Source: Alphaproteobacteria bacterium (lineage in GTDB: Bacteria > Pseudomonadota > Alphaproteobacteria > Micavibrionales > Micavibrionaceae). From it: a stretch of DNA of 8,304 nucleotides. The stretch covers positions 1 through 8,304 of the forward strand of contig JAJFGT010000230.1 in the NCBI GenBank assembly GCA_021776015.1, written 5' to 3'. The notes under the pieces are model-generated. The model was not told where the DNA came from, did no database searches, and worked only from the letters and a program-made list of their open reading frames with translations. This document shows positions 1-5,904 of this stretch, piece by piece. A program made the position numbers and the translations under genes. Position 1 is the first letter of the stretch. Every line of letters begins with the position of its first letter.

Positions 1-135
1 AAACATGGTTTCGCCCTCTGTGTAAAGGTATTTTCTATATAGCGAGTGACGAAACCATGTTTCCGTACCGCAGAAATTTCTTAAATCTTCTGCTCTCAAT
101 GTTGGTGTCTCTGTGATGTTTGTTGTTTGGTTCAT
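1..135 (-). CDS. DUF6876-type protein, N-terminal 45 codons (partial)
   Basis: An open frame begins at ATG 133-135 on the minus strand and runs without a stop to the window edge, giving 45 codons. A Shine-Dalgarno AAAGGA (complement of 143-148) lies 7 bases before the ATG and fixes the start. The protein has the stretch LRAEDLRNFCGTETWFRH at residues 13-30, followed by SLYRKYLYTEG. I recognise this as the opening of the DUF6876 family (a leucine-rich start, then GTExWYRH and a YTEG/TDG turn), small proteins of unknown function common on proteobacterial plasmids and ICEs. Members are usually about 100 residues or more, so over half is missing here. Family membership is from memory of the motif; no biochemical role can be given. 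Confidence 0.72.
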   Translation of the reverse strand, partial: MNQTTNITETPTLRAEDLRNFCGTETWFRHSLYRKYLYTEGETMF

Positions 136-161
136 TTTCAATTCCTTTCTTTTTTAAATTG

Positions 162-188
162 CGCCCCGAACATTCTTTTTTCGGGGCG
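162..188 (-). promoter_or_regulatory. Perfect 9-bp hairpin in the leader of the DUF6876-type gene
   Basis: CGCCCCGAA (162-170) and TTCGGGGCG (180-188) are exact reverse complements around a 9-base loop. The stem ends 27 bp before the ATG of the 1-135 gene and just upstream of its AAAGGA site. No T-run follows on either strand, so it does not look like a simple terminator. A leader hairpin, attenuator element or protein-binding site is possible. Only the inverted repeat itself is directly seen. Confidence 0.45.
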
Positions 189-453
189 ACAGGAACTGGA
201 GCTTGAAAGCGGCAAGAGAGGTCAATTTCCAAACCCTTCCATGAAGGGCTTGGGCGAAAAATCGGGAAAAATTGCGGAAGGTTTGCGAAACGCCAGTTTC
301 GTGAAAACCGTCATTTTTGACTATTTTTTGGCTTTGGGAATTGACGGAGCGCGCCAAGACCAATCAGAACTTACACAAGTTTCATTATTCAACATCTTTA
401 GACAGTTTTATTCTCTGTAACCCTTATGAATGCTGCACTTGTTTTTTGAACGG
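189..453. other. Intergenic stretch with no convincing gene; small hairpins
   Basis: No frame here has a good ribosome site together with a recognisable protein. Short perfect inverted repeats occur at 234-248 (CCCTTC, 3-base loop, GAAGGG) and 286-301 (CGAAAC, 4-base loop, GTTTCG). Frames of 69 and 97 codons that cross this stretch on opposite strands overlap each other and the hairpins, and resemble no family I know. The region may carry the promoter and leader of the 1-135 gene, but I cannot place a clear -35/-10 pair. Confidence 0.4.
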
Positions 454-582
454 AGCGTCAAGCCATTCATATCTGACGCTTCTAACGCGTTAAGGATTGT
501 CACCCACAGGGCCGAAACACTTCACTTTAAAGTGGTTCGGGGAGCCTTGGCGAGTAAAGCCTGACCCGCCCTTTTAGCGGGT
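454..582. ncRNA. Candidate structured RNA or regulatory element (three hairpins)
   Basis: Three stable inverted repeats follow one another. AGCGTCA/TGACGCT pairs at 454-460 with 474-480. An 11-bp stem with one mismatch pairs 512-522 with 530-540, and a 12-bp palindrome CACTTTAAAGTG sits at 523-534. ACCCGC/GCGGGT pairs at 564-569 with 577-582. There is no good reading frame across them. The spacing and the conserved-looking linker (GCCTTGGCGAGTAAAGCC, 544-561) recall a GC-rich hairpin element I remember from proteobacterial ICE and plasmid accessory regions, but I cannot name a family. The strand is undecided: AbiEi lies downstream on plus, the DUF6876-type gene downstream on minus. The hairpins are seen directly; an RNA role is inference. 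Confidence 0.3.
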
Positions 583-644
583 AACGCTCATAACTGTAAA
601 AAAGCATTGGAAATCATTAATTTTATAACTCATAGCCTTAGTTT

Positions 645-756
645 TAGTTTAACTATTGATATGAATACGGCATATATCGCCGCAATATTGAAGTTTTATA
701 AACTAACCTTTTATGATATAGTTTAACTATATTGAAATTTACGGCAATATATGCCG
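645..756 (+). promoter_or_regulatory. AbiEi promoter flanked by a duplicated operator
   Basis: Two copies of a composite element occur 74 bp apart. Each has TAGTTTAACTAT (645-656 and 719-730), whose first 11 bases are a perfect odd palindrome, followed by a CGGC/GCCG inverted repeat with a 7-base AT-rich centre (668-682 and 742-756). Between the copies is a plausible sigma-70 promoter: TTGAAG at 688-693, an 18-bp spacer and TATGAT at 712-717. Copy 1 therefore lies just upstream of the -35 and copy 2 covers the expected transcription start. Paired inverted repeats bound cooperatively by AbiEi, giving negative autoregulation, are known for studied AbiEi antitoxins, so self-repression by the 779-1672 product is the natural inference. 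Confidence 0.65.
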
Positions 757-778
757 CAAATGAGAAAAAATATAAACC

Positions 779-1672
779 ATGGATGTTTTAACAAAACAAG
801 AACTGCTAAGACTTATACCCGACGCTATGCCGGTTACGCGGCAATGGCTGATAGATAAAGATAAGAATCTAGAGCGTCATACGCTCGATAACCTTGTTAA
901 AAGCGGCCAGCTTGTTTCAATAGCACATGGCCTCTATATGCGTTTTGGCACGACACTTACATGGGAGGGTGTGGTCTGCTGCTTGCAAAACATCATCAAA
1001 ACAGATTTGACGGTTGGGGGATTAACAGCCTTGGAATTAAAAGGTCTAGGTCACTATGTCGCGCTGTCCTCAAAAAAAGTCATCCATTTATACGGCAAGG
1101 ACACTCTTCCTAAATGGGTCAATGATGTCTTACCTGATGTTGAATTCAAACGGCACGCTTTGAGGTCGCAGTTTGATGCACAAGATGATTTGGGTGCATC
1201 GGGTCTTGTGAATGATGAATATGATACAGGCTATAAAAAATTATATAGTCGCGATCCTTTGTCAGGATTTCAGCAAACGCGCACAGAAAACCAGAACGTC
1301 TGGCCGTTCACAAGATCGTCACCAGAGCGCGCTTATCTAGAAATATTGATGGATGTTCCAAAGAGCGTATCGTTTGAACACGCTGACCAACTATTACAAG
1401 GATTAACAACTTTATCACCGCGCCGCTTAGAACGCCTCTTAAAAAGAACCCAAAACATCAAAGTTCGGCGTTTATTTTATTGGTTTGCCGAACGGCATAG
1501 CTACGCATGGTTTAAAAAGCTGCCTGACCCCTCTACTCTCGACGATCTTGGGTTAGGGTCAGGAAAAAGAATGCTGATAAAAGGCGGAAAACTTGATACA
1601 AAATATATGATAACCGTACCGGAGGATATGTGGACACAAGCTCAAAATACTACAAACAAGTCCAGCTTTTGA
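779..1672 (+). CDS. AbiEi-family type IV antitoxin-like transcriptional regulator (orphan)
   Basis: This 297-residue protein has the AbiEi layout. Residues about 1-55 form an N-terminal winged helix (KQELLRLIPDAMPVTRQWL, then the wing with VSIAHGLYMR). A central part has TVGGLTALELKGLGHYV (78-94). The C-terminal domain carries SPERAYLEIL (181-190), LSPRRLERLLKRTQNIKVRR (212-231) and the closing GSGKRMLIKGGKLDTKY (260-276) plus ITVP. In AbiE systems AbiEi counters the AbiEii nucleotidyltransferase and represses its own promoter. No AbiEii follows: the next gene, 71 bp on, is convergent hipA. The start at 779 sits just after the second operator copy; the ribosome site is weak (AGAAAA). It may be a solitary regulator, a leftover antitoxin, or may act on a toxin encoded elsewhere. 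Confidence 0.85.
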   Translation: MDVLTKQELLRLIPDAMPVTRQWLIDKDKNLERHTLDNLVKSGQLVSIAHGLYMRFGTTLTWEGVVCCLQNIIKTDLTVGGLTALELKGLGHYVALSSKKVIHLYGKDTLPKWVNDVLPDVEFKRHALRSQFDAQDDLGASGLVNDEYDTGYKKLYSRDPLSGFQQTRTENQNVWPFTRSSPERAYLEILMDVPKSVSFEHADQLLQGLTTLSPRRLERLLKRTQNIKVRRLFYWFAERHSYAWFKKLPDPSTLDDLGLGSGKRMLIKGGKLDTKYMITVPEDMWTQAQNTTNKSSF

Positions 1673-1706
1673 TCAGTGTTCGGTATAGTTCGTAAACATC
1701 TTAAAA

Positions 1707-1754
1707 TTAACCTATAAGTTAAAAATAATCAGAAAATATTAACCTAAGAGTTAA
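1707..1754. repeat. Two TTAAC-GTTAA inverted repeats between convergent genes
   Basis: TTAACCTATAAGTTAA (1707-1722) and TTAACCTAAGAGTTAA (1739-1754) are near-identical 16-base elements 32 bp apart. Each has perfect TTAAC/GTTAA arms and a 6-base centre. They occupy the 71-bp gap between abiEi and hipA, and the second overlaps the hipA stop codon. The stems are too AT-rich to be strong intrinsic terminators. They could be weak bidirectional termination signals or paired binding sites. Confidence 0.5.
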
Positions 1755-2982
1755 TTTCAATTTTGGATTTTATCAACGCAATGCTCGATGCGCTCACGCC
1801 ATATTGTGCGGCTAGCTCTTCCCATTTTGATAGAGCGCCGCGTGTTTGATTTATAATCTCGTCAATACGCTCATTACTTAAACCTGCCTCTTGGCCAAGT
1901 TTGCGTAAATGATCCTGACCCGGATTACGCCCCTCCCCCATGACCATTGTGCTTTGCTCGCCGCGCGGCCCAGAAGAAAACGTCAAATCATAAGCAGGTG
2001 ATAATGCCCATTCACCCTTTTCATCCATCAAAAAGCTGAAGTTTTTAGAATGATCGTCGCGGTTATGCGCGAGAACATTAAAAACGGCTTGTCGGTACAT
2101 TTTCTCAACTTCACGCACATCGCGGGTTAAAGAACTGGTTAAAGCGATTAGATCCTCGTAATCCAAAGATGGTGTTCTATAATCTGAATGCAGCAGCCCG
2201 CACGCGGTGTGCATATGCAATCGCTTTGATCCCGCTCTATCAAAGCGTTTTATTGCAAAAAATCCTGCGCCAGCTTTCGCATCAAACAAATGAACCTGCG
2301 GCATAGAAATACCGGCCTCTATTGCCATGAGCGCATAAACATATTCGATCGCGCCAGCATCAAGCCCGTCCTCGGAATTAGGAAACTTTACCATCCACGG
2401 CTGATAACCATCAGGAATATTTGATGCGCCATGCACAATTTGAGAAAAATCTTCATTAACCCCAATCAAGGCTTTGGGGCGCGCGCCACCAGATGATCCG
2501 TTAAGAGCTATCAATTCGGCAAGCACCTCTTCGGCCTCCCCTTCCAATACATCCCTAGATTGGCGCGCCAAAACATCAAGATTGATCTGCTCATTATTGT
2601 TATCCTCACTATGATCTGGCTCATAGACAAGCGCGCCTAAAGCACTCATCCCAACATGCGCCAATCTATCAAGCGGCGTAATATCGGAAGGTAAAATACC
2701 TTTAGAACGCGCCAATCTATCAAAAAGTAATCTGCCCCAGCCATCAGGAAGGCTGTCATTAAAAACCCCAGGCAAGCCCTCAAATAGATGATAATCAAAG
2801 CTGGTTACGCCTGATTGAAGCGGCAAGCGTAGCGGCGATATGGCAGGGCCAGCATCAATAAACGAGGCATCATACTCAAAATAGATTTTACGATCCCGCA
2901 GGGCTAAACGGCCAACAGCAATCGTTTTTTCTCCAAAATTAAGCCCAACTTTGATTTCTTTAACGTCCTCGATGTCCTTCAT
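1744..2982 (-). CDS. hipA: HipA-family serine/threonine kinase toxin
   Basis: HipA kinases phosphorylate a translation component (GltX in E. coli) and cause growth arrest; whether this one has that target is unknown. The 412-residue protein has the N-terminal HipA subdomain (about 10-120, with FEGLPGVFNDSLPDGWGRLL at 67-86) and the C-terminal kinase core. Visible motifs are a glycine-rich loop with the regulatory-type serine (GSSGGARPK, 162-170), an ATP-contacting lysine candidate in WMVKFP (K199), the catalytic loop NRDDHSKNFSF (307-317, catalytic D309) and the metal-binding aspartate in PAYDLTF (D332). All key residues are kept, so it should be active. The ATG overlaps the hipB stop by 4 bases (ATGA), with AGAGGA (complement of 2991-2996) 8 bases upstream, so translation is coupled to the antitoxin. 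Confidence 0.93.
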   Translation of the reverse strand: MKDIEDVKEIKVGLNFGEKTIAVGRLALRDRKIYFEYDASFIDAGPAISPLRLPLQSGVTSFDYHLFEGLPGVFNDSLPDGWGRLLFDRLARSKGILPSDITPLDRLAHVGMSALGALVYEPDHSEDNNNEQINLDVLARQSRDVLEGEAEEVLAELIALNGSSGGARPKALIGVNEDFSQIVHGASNIPDGYQPWMVKFPNSEDGLDAGAIEYVYALMAIEAGISMPQVHLFDAKAGAGFFAIKRFDRAGSKRLHMHTACGLLHSDYRTPSLDYEDLIALTSSLTRDVREVEKMYRQAVFNVLAHNRDDHSKNFSFLMDEKGEWALSPAYDLTFSSGPRGEQSTMVMGEGRNPGQDHLRKLGQEAGLSNERIDEIINQTRGALSKWEELAAQYGVSASSIALIKSKIEINS

Positions 2983-3287
2983 GTTCGGCTTCCTCTTTGT
3001 CTTAATGGTTTAGTATCATCTTCAAGAACATCATCAATCGAAGAAAAGCTCTGCTGCTCTATGGTTAAGGCATCGAGCATTTTCTCAAGGCCGCCCACCA
3101 CCATTAAAATTTTTAAATAAGATTCGAGAGAAACGGCCCCTTTTTGCTCAAATTTGCGTAAAGTGGGAAGCGGAACGCCTGAACGCTTCGATAGACCTTC
3201 TTGCGTCAAATCCATGTTCAATCGTCTTTGACGGACGTTTTCAGCCAGTTTGTTCTGCGCTTTAGAAGGCGTTATAAGTGATACCAT
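2979..3287 (-). CDS. hipB: HipB-like XRE-family antitoxin
   Basis: This 102-residue protein has a Cro/C1-type helix-turn-helix at about 13-66, with recognition region LTQEGLSKRSGVPLPTLRKF (27-46), and a charged tail ending LRQRGSRT. HipB proteins bind HipA, hold it inactive and repress the hipBA promoter as dimers. The gene directly precedes hipA with a 4-base overlap, the standard antitoxin-first order. The tail of about 30 residues after the HTH is longer than a bare Cro domain and may contact HipA or be a degradation signal. No Shine-Dalgarno is visible before the ATG: the 5' flank is ATTATATAAT plus three bases, so initiation may be weak or leaderless. Confidence 0.88.
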   Translation of the reverse strand: MVSLITPSKAQNKLAENVRQRRLNMDLTQEGLSKRSGVPLPTLRKFEQKGAVSLESYLKILMVVGGLEKMLDALTIEQQSFSSIDDVLEDDTKPLRQRGSRT

Positions 3288-3290
3288 TAT

Positions 3291-3352
3291 ATTATATAAT
3301 CCGTTTTATGATTTACTAGTAATATTATAGTATTATTTGATTGGCATTGCCA
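3291..3352 (-). promoter_or_regulatory. hipBA promoter region with several palindromes
   Basis: On the minus strand a -10 TATAAT (complement of 3324-3329) lies 17 bp after TGGCAA (complement of 3347-3352), a plausible though weak -35. Palindromes cover the same span: TGGCATTGCCA (3342-3352) over the -35, the near-palindrome AATATTATAGTATT (3321-3334) over the -10, TTACTAGTAA (3313-3322) just after it, and ATTATATAAT (3291-3300) three bases before the hipB ATG. HipB normally represses its own promoter, so some of these may be its operators. The classical E. coli TATCC-N8-GGATA operator is not present. Confidence 0.5.
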
Positions 3353-3479
3353 GCTTTAATTTTCAACCTCTTCTTAGGCCAAATTTGACTAATGCGTGCT
3401 ATTGTTGACACCAATCACAAGGAAAAGAACCTTATACAAGCAATGATGGCGGGAATGAGCAAATGAACCTGTATGTAAT

Positions 3480-3977
3480 TCAACTAGCATCCTCTAAAAG
3501 AGAATTTATTGTTTGTATCGGAAGAACCATACGCTTTGGAGTAGCTTCAAGGGGCAAAAAACCAATTCCATTGTAAAATGAAACGGCTTTATCATCTTTC
3601 GCCTCAACAATAATACCAAGGATGCCGGCATTTTCTGCGATTGAGGCTGTTATTTTAAAAGCATGATAGATGAGCAGATCACCATAACCCCGTCCCTGAA
3701 AATCAACATCAACGGCCAAACGACCCAATAACAAAAACGGAAGGTCTTTATAGCTCGAAATTTTCACATCTTCAGGCAAATTATCTCGTAGGACAGAATG
3801 ACCAGCAAGCGTGAAAAAGCCTATAATACGCTTCCCATCTACCATGACATGCACTCTAGTAATACTTCTTTTACTGTCTTGGTTTGCGGCGCGTTGCAAA
3901 TATAAGTTAAGAGCTTCAACACCACAGTCGAAGCTCTTACGATCGTGCTTTTTAGGATTTAAGAGTTCAAATTGCAT
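3480..3977 (-). CDS. GNAT-family acetyltransferase toxin (TacT/AtaT type)
   Basis: Toxins of this family acetylate the amino acid on charged tRNAs and block translation. The 165-residue length is normal. The start has the family signature KSFDCGVEALNLYL (14-27). Acetyl-CoA motif A is LGRLAVDVDFQGRGYGDLLI (84-103), with the pyrophosphate loop Q94-GRGYG. The C-terminal SFYNGIGF (133-140) supplies the tyrosine (Y135) aligned with the catalytic tyrosine of TacT. The ATG directly abuts the TAA of the antitoxin gene (TAAATG), so the pair is one translationally coupled operon. Nothing looks broken. Which tRNA it would modify cannot be read from sequence. Confidence 0.9.
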   Translation of the reverse strand: MQFELLNPKKHDRKSFDCGVEALNLYLQRAANQDSKRSITRVHVMVDGKRIIGFFTLAGHSVLRDNLPEDVKISSYKDLPFLLLGRLAVDVDFQGRGYGDLLIYHAFKITASIAENAGILGIIVEAKDDKAVSFYNGIGFLPLEATPKRMVLPIQTINSLLEDAS

Positions 3978-4262
3978 TTAAGATGACGCGATCTCTTCTT
4001 TGTAAAGAGCTGCAGCCTTCTTAATACGCTCATTAGGCTCTGGCGGATTTTCAACGGCATCAAAAAAGATATGCCAATCATTTTCGCTAAAAACAGTTTT
4101 TTCATGCTGTGCAATGATAGATTCAGCTTTTTCACGTATACTTTGACGGGCAAACTTGCTTTTATCCAAGTTAACATGACGCCGCGCACGCTCCATCAGC
4201 TCTTCTGTGGCAATATCAATACGAAATTTAAACATTTCATCTTTTTTAGCGATTATATTCAT
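3978..4262 (-). CDS. DUF1778/TacA-type ribbon-helix-helix antitoxin
   Basis: The 94-residue protein partners the adjoining GNAT toxin. Residues about 10-50 form a ribbon-helix-helix DNA-binding domain (FKFRIDIATEELMERARRHV at 11-30, then LDKSKFARQSIREKA). The tail FFDAVENPPEPNERIKKAA (66-84) is the typical TacA C-terminal arm that wraps and blocks the toxin. I chose the ATG at 4260-4262 because AAAGGA (complement of 4270-4275) lies 7 bases upstream. A longer frame to 4319 would add 19 residues but would run through the promoter -10 and -35, so it is not used. Together with the toxin it should repress the promoter at 4290-4319. Confidence 0.87.
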   Translation of the reverse strand: MNIIAKKDEMFKFRIDIATEELMERARRHVNLDKSKFARQSIREKAESIIAQHEKTVFSENDWHIFFDAVENPPEPNERIKKAAALYKEEIASS

Positions 4263-4289
4263 AGCAAATTCCTTTAACTTATATTTAAT

Positions 4290-4319
4290 ATTGTACCCAC
4301 ATTTGTACCCAAATGTCAA
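4290..4319 (-). promoter_or_regulatory. TacAT-type operon promoter with repeated operator
   Basis: On the minus strand a perfect -35 TTGACA (complement of 4314-4319) is followed after 18 bp by TACAAT (complement of 4290-4295). The expected start lies about 20 bp before the antitoxin ATG. The spacer and -10 contain two direct copies of TGGGTACAA (complements of 4291-4299 and 4303-4311) with a 12-bp period, about one helical turn. ATTTG/CAAAT arms around the first copy add an inverted repeat. Such spaced short repeats suit ribbon-helix-helix dimers, so autoregulation is likely. This is one of the strongest promoters in the window by match to consensus. Confidence 0.72.
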
Positions 4320-4376
4320 GAAAATTTACACCTAAAAGACCACATATATTTTTTGAATGTCTTCACAATGAGCCTC

Positions 4377-5795
4377 CTAGCCTTGCTTTGATGATTTTTG
4401 ATCGAGATTATCATTCAGCTCAACGTCATTGGCACGGCGAAGCATACCCATAACCGATTTGTGAAGCTTCAGATCACCAGATTTTGCGCGGTTAACCATC
4501 GCGTTGAAATAAGCGCCGGGTTTCATCACGCGATTTTCTTCGCGTAAATTCGCCTGATCGGTCAATATCACACAAACGGCGGCCCCTACTCGGCTTAGCG
4601 TCATGCACGCATGTCCCCAAGAGCTTTGAGAAATCCCCAAAGTCCGATTCAAACGATAGGCCGCTTCAACAAAATCATTAGCGTTCATTGGGCGCGGCTC
4701 AACTGGCAATTCCCCTTTCAAACGATCACTTGAGATATTGAGAAGTTGCTTAAGGGTTACGTGCTGAAGACCTGTTGAAAGAATGGTAGACTGTTCGTCT
4801 GATGATTCCTCTTTATGCTCTTCTTTTTTGCTCCCCTCTCCCTTTGAACCGATGTTTGATTGGTTCTGTGGATTCCGACCTACTCCTTCCTGAAGGAAAT
4901 TGGGCGAAGTCCTACGAGTACTTAATTTATTAAGTTGTTTTTTATTTGTATATTTGTAGTGAACGTCATTTGAATCGTCCTTGGATGAATCTTTCTTCGT
5001 TATTTCATTGTTTTTAGAGCTATTAAAGACCCCCTGATCGTATTCAGAGGTTTTTACACTCAATATCTCATAAAGATCCTTATGCTTACCAAGAAGCTCT
5101 CTAAGGCAAATTAAATCCATATAGGTGCGAATAGAAATGGCAATCCGCTCATAGCGATTGGAAAAATCGAGCAGATCAGCTTTATCAAGGGTGAATTCTT
5201 CACCAGACTCCCCTGCCCCGCTTTCAGCTTCCAATAAAATCGCGCGAATTTGGCGACGATACCATGAAATTTGGCGTTTTGTTTCCATCCAAGCTTTATC
5301 ATAGAGCTGCTTTTCATGCAGTTTGTCTTGTAATTCGGTCTTCAGGTAAGCCAGAGGCGTTAATTCTGCGCCGTAAGCAAACATGATTTGGCCGGTCTCG
5401 CTACATCTTTGACCAAAACGTCTGTGATTTCCGCTATCGTGCCATGTTAAAGCGCCAACTTCAAAGAGCTGTTTTTCAAGAATTTGAATTTGGCGTTCTG
5501 ATACGCCCATATCTAAAGCGGTTCTGGCGAGCGATTGGTAAACAATCGGGCGACTCCCCTCCTCCCAGTCAATATCACGCGTGAAACTCATATAATAATC
5601 GAGCAAGGCAATCATGCGCGGCGAAAATCCGGCCTTCTTCCCTGCCCTTTTAACCAGAAGAAGAAGATCATAACGGCTGACTTTTTCTTCTAGTCCTTCG
5701 AAATCTTCGCATTGTTCAAGTGAGTGTCTTAATTTGGGAGAAGCTATGCGCCCTCCTCCAGGCGTCGTCATTTCTGGGGAAATATGTGTTTGCAT
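4377..5795 (-). CDS. repC: RepC-type plasmid replication initiator
   Basis: RepC initiates replication of alphaproteobacterial repABC plasmids, usually at an origin inside its own gene. This 472-residue protein matches by layout. The short N-terminus MTTPGGGR (9-16) matches the family's VTTPFGxRP. An N-terminal winged-helix domain (about 40-240) includes SPRMIALLDYYMSF (58-71), PIVYQSLARTALDMGVSERQ (83-102) and FGQR...IMFAYGAELTPLA. A low-complexity charged linker spans about 248-340. The C-terminal domain (about 372-455) has GISQSSWGHACMTLSRVGAA (387-406) and PGAYFNAMVNRAKSGDL (426-442). It is somewhat longer than typical RepC (about 400-440) because of the linker. The start lacks a good ribosome site, and the antisense RNA at 5905-5967 likely limits expression. 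No repA or repB precedes it, which departs from the standard operon. Confidence 0.9.
   Translation of the reverse strand: MQTHISPEMTTPGGGRIASPKLRHSLEQCEDFEGLEEKVSRYDLLLLVKRAGKKAGFSPRMIALLDYYMSFTRDIDWEEGSRPIVYQSLARTALDMGVSERQIQILEKQLFEVGALTWHDSGNHRRFGQRCSETGQIMFAYGAELTPLAYLKTELQDKLHEKQLYDKAWMETKRQISWYRRQIRAILLEAESGAGESGEEFTLDKADLLDFSNRYERIAISIRTYMDLICLRELLGKHKDLYEILSVKTSEYDQGVFNSSKNNEITKKDSSKDDSNDVHYKYTNKKQLNKLSTRRTSPNFLQEGVGRNPQNQSNIGSKGEGSKKEEHKEESSDEQSTILSTGLQHVTLKQLLNISSDRLKGELPVEPRPMNANDFVEAAYRLNRTLGISQSSWGHACMTLSRVGAAVCVILTDQANLREENRVMKPGAYFNAMVNRAKSGDLKLHKSVMGMLRRANDVELNDNLDQKSSKQG
4915..5035. other. AT-rich segment inside repC, candidate replication origin
   Basis: This part of repC encodes the charged linker and is visibly richer in A and T than the rest of the gene. 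It contains a perfect inverted repeat ACTTAATTTATTAAGT (4920-4935, 7-base arms) and long T-rich runs. In characterised repABC plasmids the origin lies within repC in an AT-rich tract at a similar place. The linker looks unconstrained as protein, as expected if the DNA is what is selected. This is inference from position and composition; the DnaA box and repeat array upstream of repC are a competing origin site. Confidence 0.4.
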
Positions 5796-5824
5796 GTTTT
5801 TTCATCGCGAAGTCTGTAAATCAC

Positions 5825-5833
5825 TGTGGATAA
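5825..5833 (-). promoter_or_regulatory. Consensus DnaA box upstream of repC
   Basis: TGTGGATAA on plus reads TTATCCACA on minus, the exact consensus DnaA box, 29 bp before the repC start. I found no second exact copy in the window. It could help recruit host DnaA for origin opening, or regulate repC. Confidence 0.6.
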
Positions 5834-5849
5834 GGCCGCAGAAAAGGGT

Positions 5850-5875
5850 TTGCAGAAGTCACTTAAGACTTGCAA
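5850..5875 (-). promoter_or_regulatory. Imperfect hairpin in the repC leader
   Basis: TTGCAGAAGTC and GACTTGCAA pair as 9 bp with a 2-base bulge around ACTTAA. The hairpin lies between the antisense RNA promoter and the DnaA box, in the untranslated leader of repC. In repABC plasmids the repC leader refolds when the antisense RNA binds, ending transcription or hiding the start. This hairpin is a candidate part of that switch, but no T-run follows it on the repC strand. Confidence 0.4.
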
Positions 5876-5898
5876 CCGATTCGGGAAAGCGATACAGT
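5870..5898 (+). promoter_or_regulatory. Promoter of the antisense RNA
   Basis: TTGCAA (5870-5875) and TACAGT (5893-5898) are separated by exactly 17 bp and point away from repC. The expected start, about 5905, lies 60 bp before a clear intrinsic terminator. The promoter, terminator and position together make this the best-supported promoter on the plus strand here. Confidence 0.65.
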
Positions 5899-5904
5899 TA
5901 GAGA

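Noticed and set aside
1..62. Perfect 13-bp inverted repeat (AAACATGGTTTCG at 1-13, its complement at 50-62) as an attachment or recombination site
   Set aside because: Both arms lie inside the coding sequence of the DUF6876-type gene, and the motif is itself nearly self-complementary, so chance is a sufficient explanation.
127..420. 97-codon plus-strand frame and overlapping 69- and 65-codon minus-strand frames (154-363, 35-232)
   Set aside because: They overlap each other, the hairpins and the DUF6876-type start, have no convincing ribosome site and resemble no known family.
3405..3438. Plus-strand promoter from TTGACA at 3405-3410
   Set aside because: The nearest -10-like TTATAC is 21 bp away, too far, and there is no plus-strand gene to express.
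3392..3466. 24-codon plus-strand frame starting MRAIVDTNHK between hipB and the GNAT gene
   Set aside because: It has no ribosome site and no family I recognise. It could be the remnant of a lost gene, but that cannot be supported.
3959..4189. 76-codon minus-strand frame
   Set aside because: It is an out-of-frame shadow of the RHH antitoxin gene.
4263..4319. 19-residue N-terminal extension of the RHH antitoxin
   Set aside because: It would start inside the promoter, and a good ribosome site serves the ATG at 4260-4262.
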